The notes below the pieces were generated by a model. That model saw only the letters and a program-made list of their open reading frames with translations. It searched no databases and had not been told where the DNA came from. Shown here piece after piece: positions 4,824-6,999 of a stretch of DNA of 6,999 nt. This stretch comes from Actinomycetota bacterium (GTDB taxonomy: Bacteria > Actinomycetota > Thermoleophilia > UBA2241): NCBI GenBank assembly GCA_003132645.1, contig PKYM01000027.1, positions 1-6,999 on the forward strand, in the 5' to 3' direction. Position numbers and translations under genes: made by a program. Position 1 is the stretch's first letter, and each line of letters begins with the position of its first letter.

Positions 4824-6470
4824 GTGAGCGTACAGCACCGCAGGGTCGCCGCCGCGAGACGGCGCCGGTGCAGCCACGAAGGCGACGTTTCCAGCGCGAC
4901 GTCGCCGCGGGCGGCAGGCGAGCGCGTCGCGGCCGGCCGGCCACGACGCGCCCCCGCCATGCTCGCGCTTTGCCTGGCCGCGCTCCTCAGTCTTTTCGCC
5001 CTCTGGTGGCTGGCAGCGGTTCCGCGCGCCGGCGCGGCGGGAATCCCGGGGCTGGACGCAACCATCCCCTTCGCCCTGTTTCCGTCAGACAACCCCTGGA
5101 ACACGGCCGTCGACACCCTGCCGGTCGACCCGAACTCGGCGGCGTACCTGGCCCGCATGGGCCTGGACACTGGCCTGCACGCCGACTTCGGCATCACCTG
5201 GGCCGGCGCTCCCAACGGCATACCCTACGTCTGCGTGCCGGGCGACCAGAAGAAGGTGAAGGTGACGTTCGACTACGCCGACGAGAGCGATCCGGGTCCC
5301 TACCCGATCCCGTCAGACGCGCCGATCGAGGGTGGCCCGGGCAGCGACGGCGACCGCCACGTGCTCGTCGTGGACACGGATCATCAGCTCCTCTACGAGC
5401 TCTACGCGGCCTACCCGCAGCCCGACGGTAGCTGGAAGGCCGGTTCAGGGGCTCGCTTCGACCTGACAAGCAACGCCTTGCGTCCCGCCGGCTGGACCTC
5501 TGCCGACGCCGCCGGCCTGCCCATCCTGCCCGGCCTCGTGCGCTACGACGAGGCGGTCACCGCCGGCGCGATCCTGCACGCCCTGCGCTTCACGGTGGCC
5601 CACACGCAGAAGGCCTACCTCTACCCGGCCACGCACTATGCCAGCAGTTCGACCGATCCCGACCTGCCGCCCATGGGCTTGCGCGTGCGCCTCAAGACCG
5701 ACTTCGACATCTCGGGGTTCTCACCCGAGGTGCGGGTGATCCTTCAGGCGCTCAAGACCTACGGCATGATGGTCGCTGACAACGGTTCGAACTGGTACGT
5801 GTCAGGGGCCCCCGACCCGCGCTGGAGCGACGACGACCTGCACGAGCTGGGGCAGGTGAAGGGCAGCGATTTCGAGGTCGTCGACAGCCGCTACCTGCGA
5901 CCTGATGCGATCATCATCCAGGCCGGGGGCGCTGCCGCGCTGCGCGAGGGGCAGACCTTCACTCGTGCCGGCTCGTTCGTCGACGACGGTTCGGGCGCCA
6001 CACAGTGGACGGCCACGGTCGACTACGGCGCCGGCCAGGGCGCGCAGCCGCTAACTCTCGCCGACGACCACTCGTTCAGCCTCGCACACCGCTACGCGGT
6101 CGCCGGCGCCTACGTAGCGAAGGTGACGGTGGCAGCGCAGGGCGGCACGGGCGCCACGGCGACCGCCCGCTTCGCGCTTGCCGTGCGCGATGTGGCGCCG
6201 CGCGTCGTGGCCCTGCGAAAGGCCACCGTGAGCCGCGGCGTCGCCTTCAGGCGCCGGATCGTCTTCACCGACCCCGGGGCCGACAAGTGGCGCACCGTGG
6301 TCGCCTGGGGTGACGGCTCCGCGCGTAGCAGTCGTTCAGTCGGTCGCGTGCACACGTTCCTCGTCAGGCACGCCTTTCGCCGCGACGGCGTCTTCACGGT
6401 CGCCGTGCGCGTGTTCGACCGTCACGGTGGCTCGGGGGTAGCGCGCTTCAAGGTGACGGTGCGCGGCTAG
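4824..6470 (+). CDS. Secreted or membrane-anchored protein: conserved domain of unknown function plus two PKD repeats
   Basis: 548 aa, GTG start with Shine-Dalgarno AGGGAG; stop TAG. Residues 1-45 are an unusually long Arg-rich cytoplasmic leader (RRRR at 12-15). Residues 46-66 are hydrophobic, followed by an AGA-type signal-peptidase site near 69-71, so the product is exported or anchored. If translation began at ATG 4959 (M46), it would be a standard signal peptide. Residues about 82-353 form one domain with marked motifs: LFPSDNPWNT (85-94), ADESDPGPYPIP (152-163), DRHVLVVDTD (177-186), ELYAAYPQPDGSWKAGSGA (192-210), NALRPAGWTSADAAGLPILP (217-236), LPPMGLRVRLK (281-291), DNGSNWYVSGAPDPRW (319-334) and KGSDFEVV (346-353). 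I recall this block from other actinobacterial and some acidobacterial secreted proteins but cannot give it a function. Two PKD/Ig-like repeats follow at about 375-457 and 461-547; the second has WGDGS (495-499) and HAFRRDGVFTV (516-526). Such repeats usually mediate surface or polysaccharide contact. Confidence 0.85.
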   Translation: MSVQHRRVAAARRRRCSHEGDVSSATSPRAAGERVAAGRPRRAPAMLALCLAALLSLFALWWLAAVPRAGAAGIPGLDATIPFALFPSDNPWNTAVDTLPVDPNSAAYLARMGLDTGLHADFGITWAGAPNGIPYVCVPGDQKKVKVTFDYADESDPGPYPIPSDAPIEGGPGSDGDRHVLVVDTDHQLLYELYAAYPQPDGSWKAGSGARFDLTSNALRPAGWTSADAAGLPILPGLVRYDEAVTAGAILHALRFTVAHTQKAYLYPATHYASSSTDPDLPPMGLRVRLKTDFDISGFSPEVRVILQALKTYGMMVADNGSNWYVSGAPDPRWSDDDLHELGQVKGSDFEVVDSRYLRPDAIIIQAGGAAALREGQTFTRAGSFVDDGSGATQWTATVDYGAGQGAQPLTLADDHSFSLAHRYAVAGAYVAKVTVAAQGGTGATATARFALAVRDVAPRVVALRKATVSRGVAFRRRIVFTDPGADKWRTVVAWGDGSARSSRSVGRVHTFLVRHAFRRDGVFTVAVRVFDRHGGSGVARFKVTVRG

Positions 6471-6471
6471 G

Positions 6472-6999
6472 CTAGGCGCGCCCGACGGCCAGCTCGTCAC
6501 GCACCACGCGGGCGAGTGCCGACAGGCCAGCGCACTCGGGCCGCGCCGCCGCCAGGGCGGCGAACTCGCGGTCGAGCACGCCCAGGGTCACGATGTCGCG
6601 CCGCACGCCCTCGAAGGGCACGCTCTCGCGCTCGCGGCCCTCCTCGACGAACCCGCTGGCGCGCAGGCAGGCCAGCGCCCGCTCGTTGAAGTCGAGCACG
6701 CGGGCGCTCACCCGGTGCAGGCCCAGGACCGCGAAGCCGTAGGCGAGCACGAGCCGGGTCGTCTCGGTGCCGAGCCCGTGGCCTAGGCGCTCGCGCGACA
6801 GCAGTGTCACCGCGTAACGCGCCCGCCGTTCGTCGGGTTCCACGGCGAACAGCCGCGCAAGGCCGACCAGGCGCCCGCCCTCCTCGATCACCCAGCCTTG
6901 CGTACGGGCGGGCCCGGCGAGCCGCGCCACGGCACGGCGCGCCTCGTCTGTGGTCAGGCCGCGGCGGGTGCGGCGTTCGGCGCCGAAGAAACGCTCGAT
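6472..6999 (-). CDS. GNAT family N-acetyltransferase, RimJ/RimL-like (N-terminus cut by window edge)
   Basis: 175 codons are visible. The frame is open to base 6999, and residues before the internal GTG at 6930 (including RRGLTTDEARRAVARL) read as GNAT-like sequence, so the true start is probably outside the window. Numbering from that GTG, the acetyl-CoA loop is RERLGHGLGTE (46-56), with glycines at 50, 52 and 54. It is followed by the helix and strand AYGFAVLGLHRVSARV (63-78) and the motif NERALACLRASGFVEEG (82-98), where Asn opens the conserved Asn-x-x-[AS]-x-x-x-x-x-x-x-x-GF pattern. GNAT enzymes transfer acetyl from acetyl-CoA to an amine; RimJ/L-like members act on protein N-termini, antibiotics or small amines, and the substrate here is unknown. 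The stop TAG is 1 bp from the stop of the convergent secreted-protein gene. Confidence 0.88.
   Translation of the reverse strand: MERFFGAERRTRRGLTTDEARRAVARLAGPARTQGWVIEEGGRLVGLARLFAVEPDERRARYAVTLLSRERLGHGLGTETTRLVLAYGFAVLGLHRVSARVLDFNERALACLRASGFVEEGRERESVPFEGVRRDIVTLGVLDREFAALAAARPECAGLSALARVVRDELAVGRA

Noticed and set aside
4860..4956. Possible twin-arginine (Tat) signal in the Arg-rich leader of the secreted protein
   Set aside because: The Arg runs are far from the hydrophobic segment and lack the S-R-R-x-F-L-K context; RR at 41-42 is followed by APAML, not a Tat consensus.
6472..6930. GNAT gene starting at GTG 6930 as a complete 152-aa protein
   Set aside because: The frame continues open to the window edge with GNAT-like sequence, and the N-terminal strand and helices would be missing, so it is treated as truncated by the edge.

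Overview
The window is GC-rich throughout, with G or C in most third codon positions. It uses GTG as well as ATG starts and purine-rich Shine-Dalgarno sites. It carries a lipoprotein, a secreted PKD-domain protein and a heterodisulfide-reductase operon. This fits a high-GC actinobacterium. Thermoleophilia- or Coriobacteriia-like lineages would suit an Hdr operon, but this placement is inference because no marker gene is present.

Region 1 (1-2053, minus strand): a tightly coupled hdrC-hdrB-hdrA operon read from right to left. hdrC and hdrB overlap by ATGA and hdrB and hdrA by GTGA; hdrA runs off the left edge after 67 codons. All iron-sulfur ligands expected in HdrC (two 4Cys sets) and HdrB (two CCG modules) are present. 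HdrC and HdrB would pass electrons to or from the FAD-bifurcating subunit HdrA. Upstream of hdrC lie a good sigma70-type promoter (TTGCTC-N17-TACACT), a dyad over its start point, a CRP/Rex-like imperfect dyad before the -35, and a strong hairpin before the ribosome binding site. The hdrC start is anomalous: homology and coding character continue upstream of the first usable start (GTG at 1732), and the best-placed start after a good Shine-Dalgarno is ACG.

Region 2 (2054-4687, minus strand): a 12-helix MFS transporter followed 81 bp downstream by a lipoprotein with a Ser/Thr/Pro linker and a TolB/WD40-like beta-propeller. A multi-tier stem-loop lies after the lipoprotein stop codon.

Region 3 (4688-4823): a divergent intergenic region with a 14-bp direct repeat at exactly 20-bp spacing and two overlapping, mutually exclusive inverted repeats.

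Region 4 (4824-6999): a plus-strand secreted or membrane-tethered protein with a conserved but functionally unnamed domain and two C-terminal PKD repeats. It meets a convergent, minus-strand GNAT acetyltransferase (5'-truncated by the right edge) with only 1 bp between their stop codons.

No rRNA, tRNA, CRISPR array, insertion sequence or phage gene was seen. The genes are mostly ordinary families. The features most worth attention are the hdrC start and leader, the conserved domain of the secreted protein, and the repeats in the divergent region.
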